Assembly (NCBI GenBank): GCA_003568945.1
Contig: BDIP01000051.1
Location: 9,030 to 36,125 of the forward strand
DNA length: 27,096 nucleotides
Direction of reading: 5' to 3'
DNA from: Kipferlia bialata
Taxonomy: Eukaryota; Fornicata
Positions 1 to 10,519 of this stretch are shown one piece after another. How positions within the stretch are numbered: the first letter of the stretch is position 1; each line of letters begins with the position of its first letter. The notes beneath the pieces are model-generated. The model ran no database searches and had not been told where the DNA came from. It worked only from the letters and a program-made list of their open reading frames with translations. A program made the position numbers and the translations under genes.

Positions 1-131
1 AGTTCTCTGAGTATCTCTCTCTCTCTGTCTGTCTCTCTCTCTGTCTCTCTCTCTCTCTGCACCCCTCACCCCAGGCCGAGGAGTTCTCTGAGGACGATGT
101 GGCTGACACCATCGGATCCCCATCCTTCTAA
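1..131 (+). CDS. 3' end of an unidentified gene (gene A, partial)
   Basis: Only the last coding exon (75-131) is in the window. It follows a (TC)n tract and a textbook acceptor, CACCCCTCACCCCAG, and reads AEEFSEDDVADTIGSPSF followed by TAA (129-131). The tail is short, acidic and serine-containing, and the product cannot be recognised from it. Bases 1-11 repeat the exon interior (compare 81-91), so this acceptor region was also duplicated, as in the neighbouring genes. The gene is convergent with the glucosylceramidase gene to its right. The exon and stop are convincing; the function is unknown. Confidence 0.6.
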   Translation, partial: FSEYLSLSVCLSLCLSLSLHPSPQAEEFSEDDVADTIGSPSF

Positions 132-137
132 GTACAG

Positions 138-169
<32 letters not shown>

Positions 170-524
170 CATGATCGACTTGGAGTCTATGATGCTGGAA
201 TATAATAGAATGTTCATTTGTTGTCAGTGGAGATGGGTGGGAAGCTTGAGGCTGAATAATACAATATGAAACACATTACTTGAATAACATAGTGTGTGAG
301 TACACATTCGTCTATTCACGCTATTCTATTGTAGTTTCAGATGATATCACACCGTCTCCACTTCTAAGGAGAGTGCATCGTTGCAGTGAGAGCAGTACTA
401 TACACATCTAAACATCGTCTAGCAACACTGAGTGTTAATCACTCTCTCTACATCTGCACCACCAGTGTCTGTATGCTGTTCATGGGCACAGTATCAGTGT
501 CAGTATCATAGGTAGATACACTAT
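132..524. other. Convergent 3' flanks of genes A and B
   Basis: No gene is supported here. The stretch starts with a (GA)n microsatellite (about 142-168). At 448-492 it contains a second, diverged copy of the coding end of the glucosylceramidase gene, including a stop codon. No hairpin-plus-T-run terminator or obvious polyadenylation signal was recognised. Confidence 0.5.
448..492 (-). repeat. Second copy of the glucosylceramidase C-terminal coding end
   Basis: This copy reads TVPMNSIQTLVVQM plus TAG. The exon at 525-569 reads TVPMNSIQTVVIEM plus TAA. The shared part is almost identical, while the last codons differ by synonymous or conservative changes and both copies keep a stop. It lies downstream of the main stop, so it could only be used through alternative splicing. 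Confidence 0.75.
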
Positions 525-3500
525 TTACATCTCAATGACAACAGTCTGTATGCTGTTCATGGGCACAGTGGTCTGGAACATGAATGTGTCGTTGACTGAG
601 ACGCGCATGACCCTGGGAGTCAGAGGGAACATATGAATGTATCTACATTCACATATATATATATATATATCCATCCCCCCTACCTGTCGTAGTTCTGTCT
701 GTTCATCAGCACCATCTTGGCTGTGCCTGTCAAGGGGTCAACCACAGCCAGGGACTCGACATCGTCCTTCATCTGACAGTCTACAGTGAGTCAAGGTGTG
801 AACATATATATATAGAGTATATACAATGTATAGACTCAAGACTCATTTGTCATTGGGTAGGCAGCTAAGGTAAACTCTTCTAGACTAACAGCACAATAAC
901 ATAGTATACAGCCGTATATCAACAGCAATAACAGAGAACACAGTGCCGTCGGTCATCTGGCAGATCCATCAATTGAATGAAAATGCATATATGTATTCAC
1001 CCCCATATGTCTTGAACACTCAGTCCCATATATGTATAAACTATGTAGTATATAGAAGTGAATTATAGTACACCCAAACCTGTTTTCAAGACCATGTCCC
1101 CCGGTCTCATGTGCTTGGAGAAGTGGCCCAGATAGTACAGGTTGGGTCTGGGGTCAGTGTCATGTAATGCATATTATCATACACTTATATAGATAGTAGA
1201 AGTATGTATATAGAGAGGCCAGCCCGTGTAGTACAGGTTGGGTCTGGGGTAAGCATCATATTATGAATATTATCATATACATACCATATAGTATATATAT
1301 ATAACAGTAGTAAACATAAAGAGAGGTATTACAGGTTGGGTCTTGGGGTAGATATCAATGTTTATCTCTCTATCACTGTATACACATCCCCTTGCCTAGC
1401 CTCTATGTCTGTGTACAGCTCAAATATACAGATTGTAAGTATATACACACTGGTATGTGCATCTATCTACCTAGCCTCGATGTCTGTATACAGCTCATTG
1501 GCTATGATGGGGGCATCACACGAGTTGGCATTCTTGTTGGGGCCTGGGGTGAGTCTCTCTCGATATATAGACACATACTATCACCACGCATTCCCAGTAT
1601 CCCCCTCTGTAGTCCAGCATGTTCCAGATATATATATAGACTCCTCATAAACATATATATGTGTTGTATCATATGTATGCTTGGAGGTACTATATATACA
1701 CTATCCACCCACCCCCTGTGTAGTCCAGCAGCATGTTCCAGACATATGTATATACCCATTCAATATATAATATGCACATCTATATTGTCTATGTCTATAT
1801 TTATACACTATAAACTATCCACCCACCCCCTGTGTAGTCTAGTAGCATGTTCCAGATGACCCAGGACTGGGCACCGCTCCTACAGGGTGAGGGTGAGGTA
1901 CATCATGGTGATACATATGATATATATATATAAATTCACGATTTTACTATTCAGCATCCTGGGGGTGAGATGTATATATGCCTATATATGTACATACATA
2001 CCTATAGTGATATATATAAACCCTCACCTGATGTCCCAGAGTATGTCCCTGTATGTATCACTCTCTCTCACCAGTCACATCCATTATCCATATATTCTGA
2101 TATACACCCTACACTCTATACCTAATGTCCCACAGTATATCATGCCCCACGGCCTCTGCCCTACTCCACAGGGTGTCAGAGTCAGACGTGAAGGGGCAGG
2201 AGCAGGCCTGGGTAAGGTATGTGTATGTTGGTATCAAATGTATATATAACGAAGCAGAATATACATGAATGGGGATAAGGTGAAGGGACAGGAGCATGCA
2301 TTTGTTGGGGGTATACGGAAACTTCTATATATACATAGTACATGTAGACCATATCTCGTTAATTAGCATCAGGGTGTCTTTGGCCACATATGTATATATA
2401 GAATTAATACATCTATATCTATCTATACCCATCCCTACCTCTGTCCCCATAAGCAGGGTGTCCTTGGGGTTCTCACTCCACCTGGCTGTCAGAAACGCGG
2501 TATGCAGTCATACTGTACCAACCATATTGTCTATGACATTTTGTATATATGTATATATATACTATAATGTTGTCATATATCCTACTATATATATGGTACT
2601 ATCATACCTGATGGTCCATGCCACGCTGTTGACATCCTCAAACTCAGCATCAGTGGTCTGGGGTGAGTAATGATAGAGGCATCAAACACACACACATGTA
2701 TGGACATGGATACACTTCCTCACCTTGAGCCAATGATTATTATTATATATAGACTTCGTTCACATGTCTGTTCCGTACCTTGTACCAGTGGAATGCCACT
2801 CAAGCAGTACATGTTCATAAATACACATGTATATGTATATATATATATAGATACACAAATATATATATAACTACATCCACCCACCTTGTACCAGTGGAAT
2901 GCCACTCCGTCTGTATACATGAAGATATACATACATGTATCATGTCTATATACACTTGCTCTCTGTATGTACACCCACCTTGTACCAGTGGAATGCCACT
3001 CCGTCTGTGTACTCACCAACACCTGGGGTGAGAAGAGAGAGTGGGCGTGTCGAGAGAGTGCTAATGGGACATGGCAAATGCCGTGTGTATGTGACAGCAG
3101 TACCATTAGTGACAACACACCTGCCACACTGTGATATGCCTCAGTCCATCGCCAAACACACACATGTATATGTACATATATATACCATACATATTTACAT
3201 ACCTGGCACACTGTAGTATGCCTCTGCCCACTGCAGGATGTCCTTCTTGTCATGGTCGAAGACAAGGACCTGGGGGTGAGGGGGATAGGTGTATATATAA
3301 ATACACACACACACTGTGTATATACTATGTACTATGTATATAGTATGGGCATGGTGTATGATGTCCTTCTTGTCATGGTCAAAGACCTGGGATTAGTGGG
3401 AATGGTGTAAATGTATGAATTATTCCACATGGATGAGTACAATCCGGTCTATACACCAATGCCTCGATGGCTGTCAATATATATGTCTATCTAAGTATAC

Positions 3501-3676
3501 CTTGATGTCTGTGCCGTTGTCCTCGTTGTAGGCCTGGATGGCAGGGCATGGGGTGAGAGGAGAGAGAAGTATGTGTATGTATATATTATACATAATATAC
3601 ACATATTAGTATAATCAATATCATACATACATCTGTCTGGATGGCAGGGCATGGGGTGAGAGAGGTGTCTGGGTGC

Positions 3677-3728
<52 letters not shown>

Positions 3729-5594
3729 GTATACTATGAGAATACACACAATAGATATGTATGTATATACTATACCATTCACACATCTGTATATATGGCA
3801 GGGCATGGAGTGAGACCAGGATGAATGAAAGGTATGTGATGTAATAACTGCCCATACCCAGGTGGTTGACCACGAGTGATGCCATCTGGGAGACATGTGA
3901 TATGTACATGTATACACATATATCTATATATTGTGATTCCCATCAAAGCATATATATACACATACACCGTACCTAAGTGGTTGACCACGAATGATGCCAT
4001 CTGGGATGCAGTGTAGGAGCAGCACTCCCACCTGGGGGTATGGAGGTGATATAAACACAAACACCTTACAAATGGACATATTTAGGATTATGTGGTGGTC
4101 CATACCTGTGATCACCCCTCAGAGCTATATATAGTACATCGTATCTACGCCATGAGTATACCATACCTGTGAGTCCCCACCACCTCGTTCTCCACCGTGA
4201 TGCCCCAGAGGTCAATCCCATGGGCAGCATATGCCTGAGGGGTCAGATGCTTCTATGTACATACATACATATATATATATATACATATACACCCTCCCAC
4301 CTCGAAGTACTTAGTGAAGTACTTGGCCCATGCTGCCAGGGTGCGGTCATCCCACTTGAGGCATGGGGTGAGGGGAGGGGGGTATATAGTATGTATATAT
4401 ACAAGAAATTGATGTAGACATGGGGTGACTTGGATATACAGAATAACAAGTAAATGTACGCACTATACATATGTGTCAATCCATGAAGGTAGGGAAATGT
4501 GGGGATACACACACATACAGACATACCTGGTGTAGGGGAGGTCTCCATGGCTCCGTTGGACTGGGGGTGAGGGACCACGAAAGGGGGAGAAATATATGAC
4601 TGTATGTAAATGTGTACCCATCTTCCTCCATGCGGGTGATATACTCAGGAATATGAATGCACCATATATGACATATATATATGCACATATGTATGTGCAT
4701 ATACCTTCATCCAGGCCGGTGGTGACCATGGGCTGGCAAAGACAGAGAGGCCAGGGGTCAGGGCAAGGGCGTCCTGGGGTTATGGCTATTATGGATACAT
4801 TGTACAGTATAGTGCACTGGCTACACTACATCCCCCCACCTGTATCATGGGTATCAGGTACTGTGTGTCGTGCTCCACACTGAAGTGGTCAAGGGCATAG
4901 TCACCCTGGGGGGTGAGATAGGGACACACTATATATACACATGTATATATGATATACTGATATGTATATATATATATATATACTAGAGTGGTCAAGGTCA
5001 TAGTCACCCTGGGGTGAGGGGGGGACATAATATACATACACTATCTGTATGTATATACATACATAGTCATTCATGATACAGTCACCCCGGCTGAGGGAGA
5101 GAGAGACAGTGGAAAGTGTGTACACACTGCACCATACCTCCACGTCATCGTACGAGTAACTGCTGAGGCTGAGGTACACTACTATACATTTGACCACACA
5201 CATATATATACACACTATGTATTACTACACTTGTACAATACCTCCGTGTCATCGTATGAGTAACTGCTGAGGCTGAAGTCACACGAGTTGATGTGGGTGC
5301 GGCACAGGGAGAAGCCCATGCCTGGGGGTGGGTGTATATATGCACACATTCACACACACATATACGTATGTATATATATGTAGAAAGACAACGATAGTTA
5401 TAGTTATCTATATTCGGCACAGCGAGAAGCCCATGCCTGGGGTGCGTACCCTTGTAAGCCATAGAGATAGTGGTGTCATTATCCTACTATAAAGCATAAA
5501 TGCTACCACCCACCTTCCTCCTCATCGAAGAGTGTCCTCATGACCTTGGCCTGTGCAGAGGGGGGGAGCATGGAGTAGACATAGGAGGCAGACT
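525..5594 (-). CDS. Glucosylceramidase-like glycoside hydrolase family 30 (gene B; 5' end not found)
   Basis: GH30 glucosylceramidases cleave the beta-glucosyl bond of glucosylceramide, usually in the lysosome. Nineteen exons join in phase (transcript order): 5514-5594, 5242-5321, 4840-4905, 4705-4773, 4527-4560, 4301-4362, 4167-4234, 3973-4031, 3501-3547, 3203-3269, 2979-3022, 2608-2657, 2439-2481, 2122-2207, 1827-1879, 1471-1543, 1080-1147, 684-780, 525-612. They give 410 residues ending in TAA. Family landmarks in order are FASPWSPPAWMK, ITVENE (acid/base Glu, visible residue 147, followed by Val rather than the usual Pro), VAFHWYK, LLMGTEAC (nucleophile Glu, residue 256), WNMLLDYTGGPN, YYLGHFSKHMRPG and a C-terminal beta domain. 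The 109-residue gap between the two Glu resembles human GBA1 (105). The first visible codon is split (E of ESASY). The expected upstream FGGAFT-type exon was not found before divergent gene C. Two introns seem to end in AT. Confidence 0.93.
1130..1356 (-). repeat. Triplicated acceptor edge of gene B exon 1080-1147
   Basis: The block acaggttgggtctggggt (reverse complement of acceptor plus PNLY codons) occurs three times, with exon edges at about 1147, 1243 and 1341 (spacing 96 and 98 bp). The copy next to the full exon is the one used in the model. Sequences between copies are TA-rich and differ. Confidence 0.8.
1601..1857 (-). repeat. Triplicated donor edge of gene B exon 1827-1879
   Basis: The end of the WNMLLDYTG exon plus its GTGGGT-type donor is present three times, with edges near 1601, 1713 and 1827 (spacing about 112 and 114 bp). 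The outer copies carry small changes, and the farthest has lost a codon and its clean donor. Confidence 0.8.
2779..3003 (-). repeat. Triplicated donor edge of gene B exon 2979-3022
   Basis: The block cttgtaccagtggaatgcca (reverse complement of the AFHWYK codons) follows a donor complement at 2779, 2885 and 2979 (spacing 106 and 94 bp). Only the copy at 2979 continues into a full exon with an acceptor. Confidence 0.85.
3531..3812 (-). repeat. Triplicated 3' splice-site edge of gene B exon 3501-3547
   Basis: The block atggcagggcatggggtgag occurs three times, with exon edges at 3547, 3650 and 3804 (spacing 103 and 154 bp). All three carry CTCAC(C/T)CCAT rather than CAG on the sense strand, so the non-AG end predates the duplication and is not a single base-call error. 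Confidence 0.8.
3548..3972 (-). other. Intron of gene B with apparent GT...AT ends
   Basis: The upstream exon ends NHL plus one base (donor GTACGG). The downstream exon must start with two bases, and the conserved reading LGPAIQAYNEDN is obtained only if splicing occurs after CTCACCCCAT. The next AG lies 14 nt into the exon in the wrong phase. Confidence 0.6.
4363..4526 (-). other. Second intron of gene B with apparent GT...AT ends
   Basis: The donor is GTATGT after TSPTP plus one base. The acceptor is CCCCTCACCCCAT before the two bases that complete Gly and then LKWDDRTLAAW, a well-aligned GH30 segment. The only in-phase AG nearby (sense CCAAG, near 4430) would add about 20 unrelated residues and has no branch motif. 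Confidence 0.6.
4890..5095 (-). repeat. Acceptor-edge copies of gene B exon 4840-4905
   Basis: The CTCACCCCAG plus GDYALDH coding edge is present at 4905 and again at about 5008. A more decayed third copy lies at about 5088. The first two are nearly identical over about 28 nt. Confidence 0.7.
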
Positions 5595-5624
5595 CTAGGG
5601 GTGAATGGAATGGTGTATATGTAT

Positions 5625-5656
<32 letters not shown>

Positions 5657-6676
5657 TAGACATAGGAGGCAGACTCTGGATGAGAGTAGAAACCATAGAG
5701 AGAGAAAGGGGGGGGGGGGGGGACAGAGGAGCACTGGGGGGGGGGGAGAGCCTGCGGATATAGTATTGGGTATGGAAGGGTAACTGGCCTATGATCCAGT
5801 AAGCTGATACTGATACTGATACTGATACTGATACAACAGGTATAATGGGCACAGAGTACAACGGCGGAAATAGCGAATGGTGAAAGGAGAATGGGGAGGG
5901 GGGGGGGATACAACACATGCCCACTCAGTGAGTGGCTGGAACCACTGACTAACACATGAATATATGTCCATATGAATATATGTCTACACCCATATGTATA
6001 TGTCAGCCATGCAATGCTATTAGCATGGCACATATACAAACAGTTGGCATAGACAGACAGATAGACTGAGGGATTGTTGCACACATGTGAGCATAGAAGA
6101 GTCACTCACTCAGACTCAACCACTGATACCAATGCACTGATGGATACTGACACCCTAAACACTGCTTGGTAGCAGTCGATATACTCATAAGCATACATAT
6201 AGCGCCTATACTGAACGCAGTCCGCTAAGCACCACCAGACTATGCCTACTACCATGCATACCTGGTATATACTTGCCAGTCTGGCATTAAGCTGGTCCAG
6301 ATAGATCAGCATAGTCCCCTCTCCGCAGGTGCTGTCCTCAGACTATCCTGACGTACGGTCCCCTTACTCTAACCTATTCCTCCCCCTATTCTCTGATTCA
6401 CGCACTTACAGCTCACTGCCTGCTATCCACCTCCCCGCAGCCCACACACAGGTTAGCTTGACCGCTATAAAGCACTGTACCAGCCTAGTGGGGGGTGGGT
6501 TAAGTGGGTCTGTTTCTCAAGGCGCCTTTCAGCTTTCAAACACGTAAAAGGGTGCAGAGTAGTTTCTTCTGAACTAAGGGTTGATGTTCCTGGATCTGAA
6601 TACGTGAATACACTCTATTCAACATTCAATAGAGTGAGTGAATTATACACTATCAACACAGCTTCTTGTGCCCTCC
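5595..6676. other. Intergenic region between divergent genes B and C
   Basis: It contains (GA)n, long G runs (about 5709-5722, 5898-5908), a (TGATAC)n tandem repeat at about 5805-5834, a second copy of the exon edge of gene B (about 5651-5683) and a perfect 9-bp hairpin at 6611-6636. A minus ORF near 6264-6312 (MLIYLDQLNARLASIYQ followed by GTATGC) could be a first coding exon, but it has no GH30 similarity. Promoters of both flanking genes must lie here. Confidence 0.5.
6611..6636. repeat. Perfect hairpin upstream of gene C
   Basis: Arms CACTCTATT and AATAGAGTG (9 bp, perfect) flank the 8-nt loop CAACATTC, 41 bp before the chosen ATG of gene C. It could be a cruciform or protein-binding site, or a 5'-UTR stem. 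Confidence 0.6.
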
Positions 6677-7490
6677 ATGTCACGTTATCGTGCCTGGCCA
6701 CTTGTGTTGAGTGTGTTGCTGTGCCTAGCAGCCTGTCTTGGGTCCAAGTCTCCACTCAAGGCCAGCCTCATTGGCCACAAGCACCATCTGGTCTCACTGT
6801 CCCCTGATAAGAGGTGTATATAGGTGTCCTCTCCCCTCCATTTCTGTATATATTTCTTGCCCCAAGCGTAAACAATACCCTTTGAGTGAGCTGAATAGTG
6901 CTTGCACTTGTGCTCTCGTCTGTTCTCTATGATAGTCAGTGTCCACCGACTTCATTACACTGTCATTTATACTATGGTTAGTTTACTATATTCCACTGCA
7001 CTCTTACCCCAGCAAGAGACCATATGTGACCGACCTCCAGTATAGAGACTCCGTGTCAGTGCACCTCACAGACATGGAGCCAAATGGAAGGTATGTAGAT
7101 GTATTCATATGCATATGTGTATATGAGTATATATATATATGTATGTAGTTGGGTTACTGCTGTTGGAGTGCACCTCACAGACATGGAGCCCAGTGGAAGG
7201 TATGTATGTATATATATATATATATGTATGTATATATATATATATGTATGTATATATATGAGTGTATATATTTATATATCAGTTACGTCACTGGTGTTGT
7301 AGTGCACCTCACAGACATGGAGCCCAGTGGAAGGTGAGTATATACATGTGTTTGTGAGTGTATAATACCATACCTGTATAGGCGTTGGGTTACTGCACTT
7401 GTCAGTGGTGCTAGTGTTGAGGTATCTCACTCCCAGATATGAGCTAGTGTACTTCCCGACCCCAGAGTGCCAGGCCTCCCTGACACTGAG

Positions 7491-7533
<43 letters not shown>

Positions 7534-9593
7534 CCAGTAGTATCTCAGGCCTTCTTCATGCCAGTGAATCAGTGTATCAGTGTATCAGTGTGTTGTGTAT
7601 CAGTGTATCAGTGTATCAGTGTATTAGTGTCTATATATATACATCATATCAGTGTATATGCCAGTGTAGTCCATTCCCACTCCGTATATTGATACTCTCA
7701 CACCCTCCTCTCCCTAACTCTCTGCCACTCACATGCTCACCCATAGTCAATATGGATATTATCTAGTGTCATTCTACATATTGACATGTACATATGTTGT
7801 GCAGTACCTTAGTCCTTATATGGAATGTAGCACCTTATACCTGTGCTTACAGTCAGGCTTGGCAGGGACTGCGACACAGACAGGGCAGGTATGAGTATTT
7901 ATACATAGATATTTATGGATATTAGTATATATGTGTTTATATGTGTGTATGTATATATAGTATGTGTATACATAAAAATTAGGATATGAATATCTGTGAT
8001 ATTACTGTGACACGAACAGGGCAGGTATGTATGAGTATTGTGCGCGTATGTTTGTGATATAGTATATATGTATGTATGGGCAAGGCACGTATGGTGGAGA
8101 TACCCATACTAACCCATATTGTCATTTCTGTCTAGCCTTTGTCTGACCCCTTAGGTGTCTCTGTCACAGCTGACAGATTCCGTATAGTCACAGACAGTCA
8201 AGGGCATATCGAGAGGTATGCACATATATATGAATATTCAATAGGTCAGGGCATTCGCCATCTATAGTTCAGGATACATGCCTCACTATACACGTACTAT
8301 ACCTGGCATTCCCCTGTAGAGGCAGTCTATATATATATATAGATTGCTGAGCATTCACCCTAGAGTATCGGGTACTAGGGCCATGTGCACCGATGACACA
8401 CTCACCCTGGAGGTAGACTCTAGGTATGCGGAGTATACACAGTATTTATAGTATGCATTGTTAAATCTACTATGTTTACAGTGTCTGGGTCTTGTTCAGA
8501 CTTCACTGTATGTATTTGTATACCCTGACCCCCCCATGTAAATGTAGCATAAGTATGTGTCTCTTGATCACATTTCACTATATATAAATTAACCTGTACC
8601 CTTCGTGTGGGACCCCTCCATGCCTCTGACCCCATGCTACCCATTGCGTGTACCCTCTATTGGGACCTCAACACAATGGTGGGCGCTGTGCCAAAGGTGT
8701 GGGGTCATGTATATATATATATTATATGTATCATATTCAACAAGTTTATTGTGTGCAGTTTCCATTATGTATTATCCTTGTGTTATTCCTTATCGTTGCA
8801 TTAGATAGCTCTCTCTCTGCACTTTTTGGATCTCCTTCAACCCTTCCGATTACCTCAGCGTGTTGGACGCTCTCTCTCCCCCATGTGTGGGCTGATGGTA
8901 CTTGTGGTAAAGGTGAGTGATGTCATACTGAAAGAGTATATGCTTGTTTCTTGCAAATCATCTATTCTGTGTGACATGTTTTGTCTCTAGAGTGGCTGAT
9001 TCAGATTGTGCAGCGTGTACTAAAGGGAGCTCGCAACCCAGGGAACAGAAGAGACAGAGGCAAAGTGCCAGAGAGTGAGGAGCCCCAAAGCGTGGTATGA
9101 TATGTGTCATCTAGCGATACCCTATTGTTCACCACATATAACATAATCTTATTCAAAGGATATATGGAAGACTACGAATCGCAATGAAGCCCACGAGCAT
9201 GCGAGGGAGAGACACACCTATGGGGGTGGACGGGCTAGTCCAGAGGAGGTGGATATGTGGAGAGAGAAGAGAGGGGGACAATGCCAATCGACAGCGGGTA
9301 GCACACACACTCCCCGTCCTACTCATAGTAATAGTAGCACGAGTGATAGTATGAGGGAAGGGCCACCTGGTGAGGAAGGGTCTGGTAGTGACGAAGTGTC
9401 TATGGCGGAGAGCGTCAGCGGGACCCCTTCCACAGACTGGACTCCAGAGGGTGACGCAGAGGGGAATGATGCTCTCCAGAGAGACTCCGCTGCAAGTAGT
9501 GGGACTCCCTCCTCTGATATGCCATATGGGATGGCACTAGAGGATGCAGACCCTGTGGCCGATACAACAAGTATGTACACGCATCCGTCGTAG
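6677..9593 (+). CDS. Orphan secreted or membrane protein with Ser/Glu-rich tail (gene C)
   Basis: The family is not recognised. Ten exons join in phase: 6677-6813, 7013-7090, 7437-7490, 7857-7888, 8155-8215, 8364-8423, 8636-8696, 8805-8912, 8993-9094, 9159-9593. They encode 375 residues ending in TAG. Residues 1-22 form a signal peptide (RAWPLVLSVLLCLAACLG). The following region is probably extracellular and contains TDMEPNGRYELVYF and four cysteines (ECQ, DCD, MCT, ACT) that could form two disulfides. A hydrophobic stretch at PMCGLMVLVVKWLIQIVQRV may be a membrane segment or amphipathic helix. The last 170 residues are hydrophilic, rich in Ser, Thr, Glu and Gly. An in-frame ATG at 6638 would add 13 residues and bury the signal peptide, so 6677 is preferred. 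Exon 8636 appears to use a CCCCAT acceptor. Early exons are well supported by phase and motif; exons after 8700 are less certain. Confidence 0.7.
7059..7333 (+). repeat. Triplicated donor edge of gene C exon 7013-7090
   Basis: The coding block gtgcacctcacagacatgga and its continuation to GGAAG|GT occurs three times, with donor edges at 7090, 7199 and 7333 (spacing 109 and 134 bp). The donors are GTATGT, GTATGT and GTGAGT. Copies 2 and 3 read EPSG instead of EPNG and are preceded by TA-rich sequence, so only copy 1 belongs to a complete exon. Confidence 0.88.
7498..7530 (+). repeat. (TC)n microsatellite in an intron of gene C
   Basis: A pure CT/TC run follows the donor GTACTC. It lies on the sense strand, as do the intronic pyrimidine runs of the minus-strand genes, which appear as (GA)n in this orientation. 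Confidence 0.9.
7866..8035 (+). repeat. Duplicated donor edge of gene C exon 7857-7888
   Basis: The block gacacagacagggcag followed by the GTATGAG donor (edge 7888) recurs as gacacgaacagggcag plus GTATGT (edge 8024), 136 bp downstream in the intron. Confidence 0.75.
8424..8635 (+). other. Intron of gene C with apparent GT...AT ends
   Basis: The donor is GTATGC after VDS plus AG; the acceptor is CTCTGACCCCAT before GCTACCC. In the frame that keeps the exon open (LPIACTLYWDLNTMVGAVPK) an upstream TGA lies at 8565-8567. There is no AG dinucleotide anywhere between it and 8636, so no AG acceptor can serve this frame. Confidence 0.55.
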
Positions 9594-9863
9594 TCTGTAA
9601 GGAATAGAATGAACAATTGTCCCTCGTTACACTGTCCATCGCAGTACCCTTGTCATTGGCAGTTCTTGGGAGTAAGACACATATATGCTTGGAGTGGTGT
9701 CTAAGATAGATCAGTGATCAGGTCACTGCAGGCTGCCGTCTGAACTAATCGTAGGAACAGTGATGCGGAGTGTGACTGAGACGACAAGTGGCTCCTTGTG
9801 TGGGGCATCTTTGCCTCAAGGTAACAGGATCAGTGTCTGCAGTGCAGGGTTATAGGTGCTCGG

Positions 9864-9882
9864 AATCCCTTGCCAAGGGATT
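9864..9882. repeat. Hairpin, 8-bp perfect arms
   Basis: AATCCCTT, 3-nt loop GCC, AAGGGATT. Confidence 0.7.
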
Positions 9883-10154
9883 ATCCCTTTGAGTCCAGAC
9901 TAGGAGGAAACCACATGGCAATCGGGTGTCTGCTTGGACTATGAAACAATCGTACTTCATATCCCCAGAGGAGCCATATGATATATGATGTCAGTCAGTA
10001 TTGCAAGTATGACGGGTAAAGTGTCTGAGAATTCGACTTTACGAACGCATCACAGAGGCATAGAGAGGGAGAGTGGATGAGTTGGTGCTTTCGTCATTGC
10101 CTGATTGGGTCTCAATACTAATAACGCAGACTATACTATAGAGTGTATAGTGAG

Positions 10155-10175
10155 CACTGAACTACTTGTTCAGTG
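10155..10175. repeat. Hairpin, 8-bp perfect arms
   Basis: CACTGAAC, 5-nt loop TACTT, GTTCAGTG. Confidence 0.7.
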
Positions 10176-10340
10176 AACTACATAAACCTGCAATGACCAA
10201 TCAGCCATATACAAGACTCAGTGACTGTAACCAATATTCCTAACGTAACACTCACTAAAGAATGACATTTACGATATTACCACTGCGGTCACTCCGTGGT
10301 CTATCCTTCTAGATCTGTTGATGCGTTTTGGATTCGTCAC

Positions 10341-10367
10341 TTGTCACAAGTGACTCACTTGTGACAA
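10341..10367. repeat. Hairpin, 11-bp perfect arms
   Basis: TTGTCACAAGT, 5-nt loop GACTC, ACTTGTGACAA. It is one of the two strongest inverted repeats in the window. Confidence 0.85.
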
Positions 10368-10403
10368 ATGGCACCGACACGGAAGATGGGTTCCGCTACA
10401 ATG

Positions 10404-10426
10404 ATGAGTCATAAGTTATGACTCAT
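10404..10426. repeat. Palindrome, 11-bp perfect arms with one central base
   Basis: ATGAGTCATAA, central G, TTATGACTCAT. It contains two inverted ATGAGTCAT-like half sites, which resemble bZIP (AP-1-type) sites. It starts only 37 bp after the hairpin at 10341. Confidence 0.85.
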
Positions 10427-10493
10427 AATGCATCTATGACAGAGAGAATATGTCTCCATTGGAGAGTGAGGACCTCATTGAGGTTGTTACTGA

Positions 10494-10519
10494 AATAGAG
10501 AGCCGGGGGGTTCTCTATT
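10494..10519. repeat. Hairpin, 8-bp perfect arms with G-rich loop
   Basis: AATAGAGA, 10-nt loop GCCGGGGGGT, TCTCTATT. Confidence 0.75.

Noticed and set aside
1392-1859. Long plus-strand ORF of 155 codons
   Set aside because: It runs through introns and TA repeats of the minus-strand glucosylceramidase gene. Composition is driven by Tyr, Ile and Ser from TATA/TC repeats.
4747-4762. Apparent CTGACCCCTG non-AG acceptor in gene B
   Set aside because: It is coding (ALTPGLSVF). The true acceptor is CTAACCCCAG before 4773.
5805-5834. TGATAC tandem repeat as a CRISPR-like or functional array
   Set aside because: It is a plain five-unit hexamer microsatellite without spacers.
5503-6105. Minus-strand ORF of 200 codons
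   Set aside because: It contains the real exon 5514-5594 in another frame plus repeat-derived Ser/Leu/Pro sequence.
6329-6547. Plus-strand open frame after CTCTCCGCAG between genes B and C
   Set aside because: It has no branch motif, no in-phase partner exon and no family signal. It may be part of a 5' leader but cannot be supported as coding.
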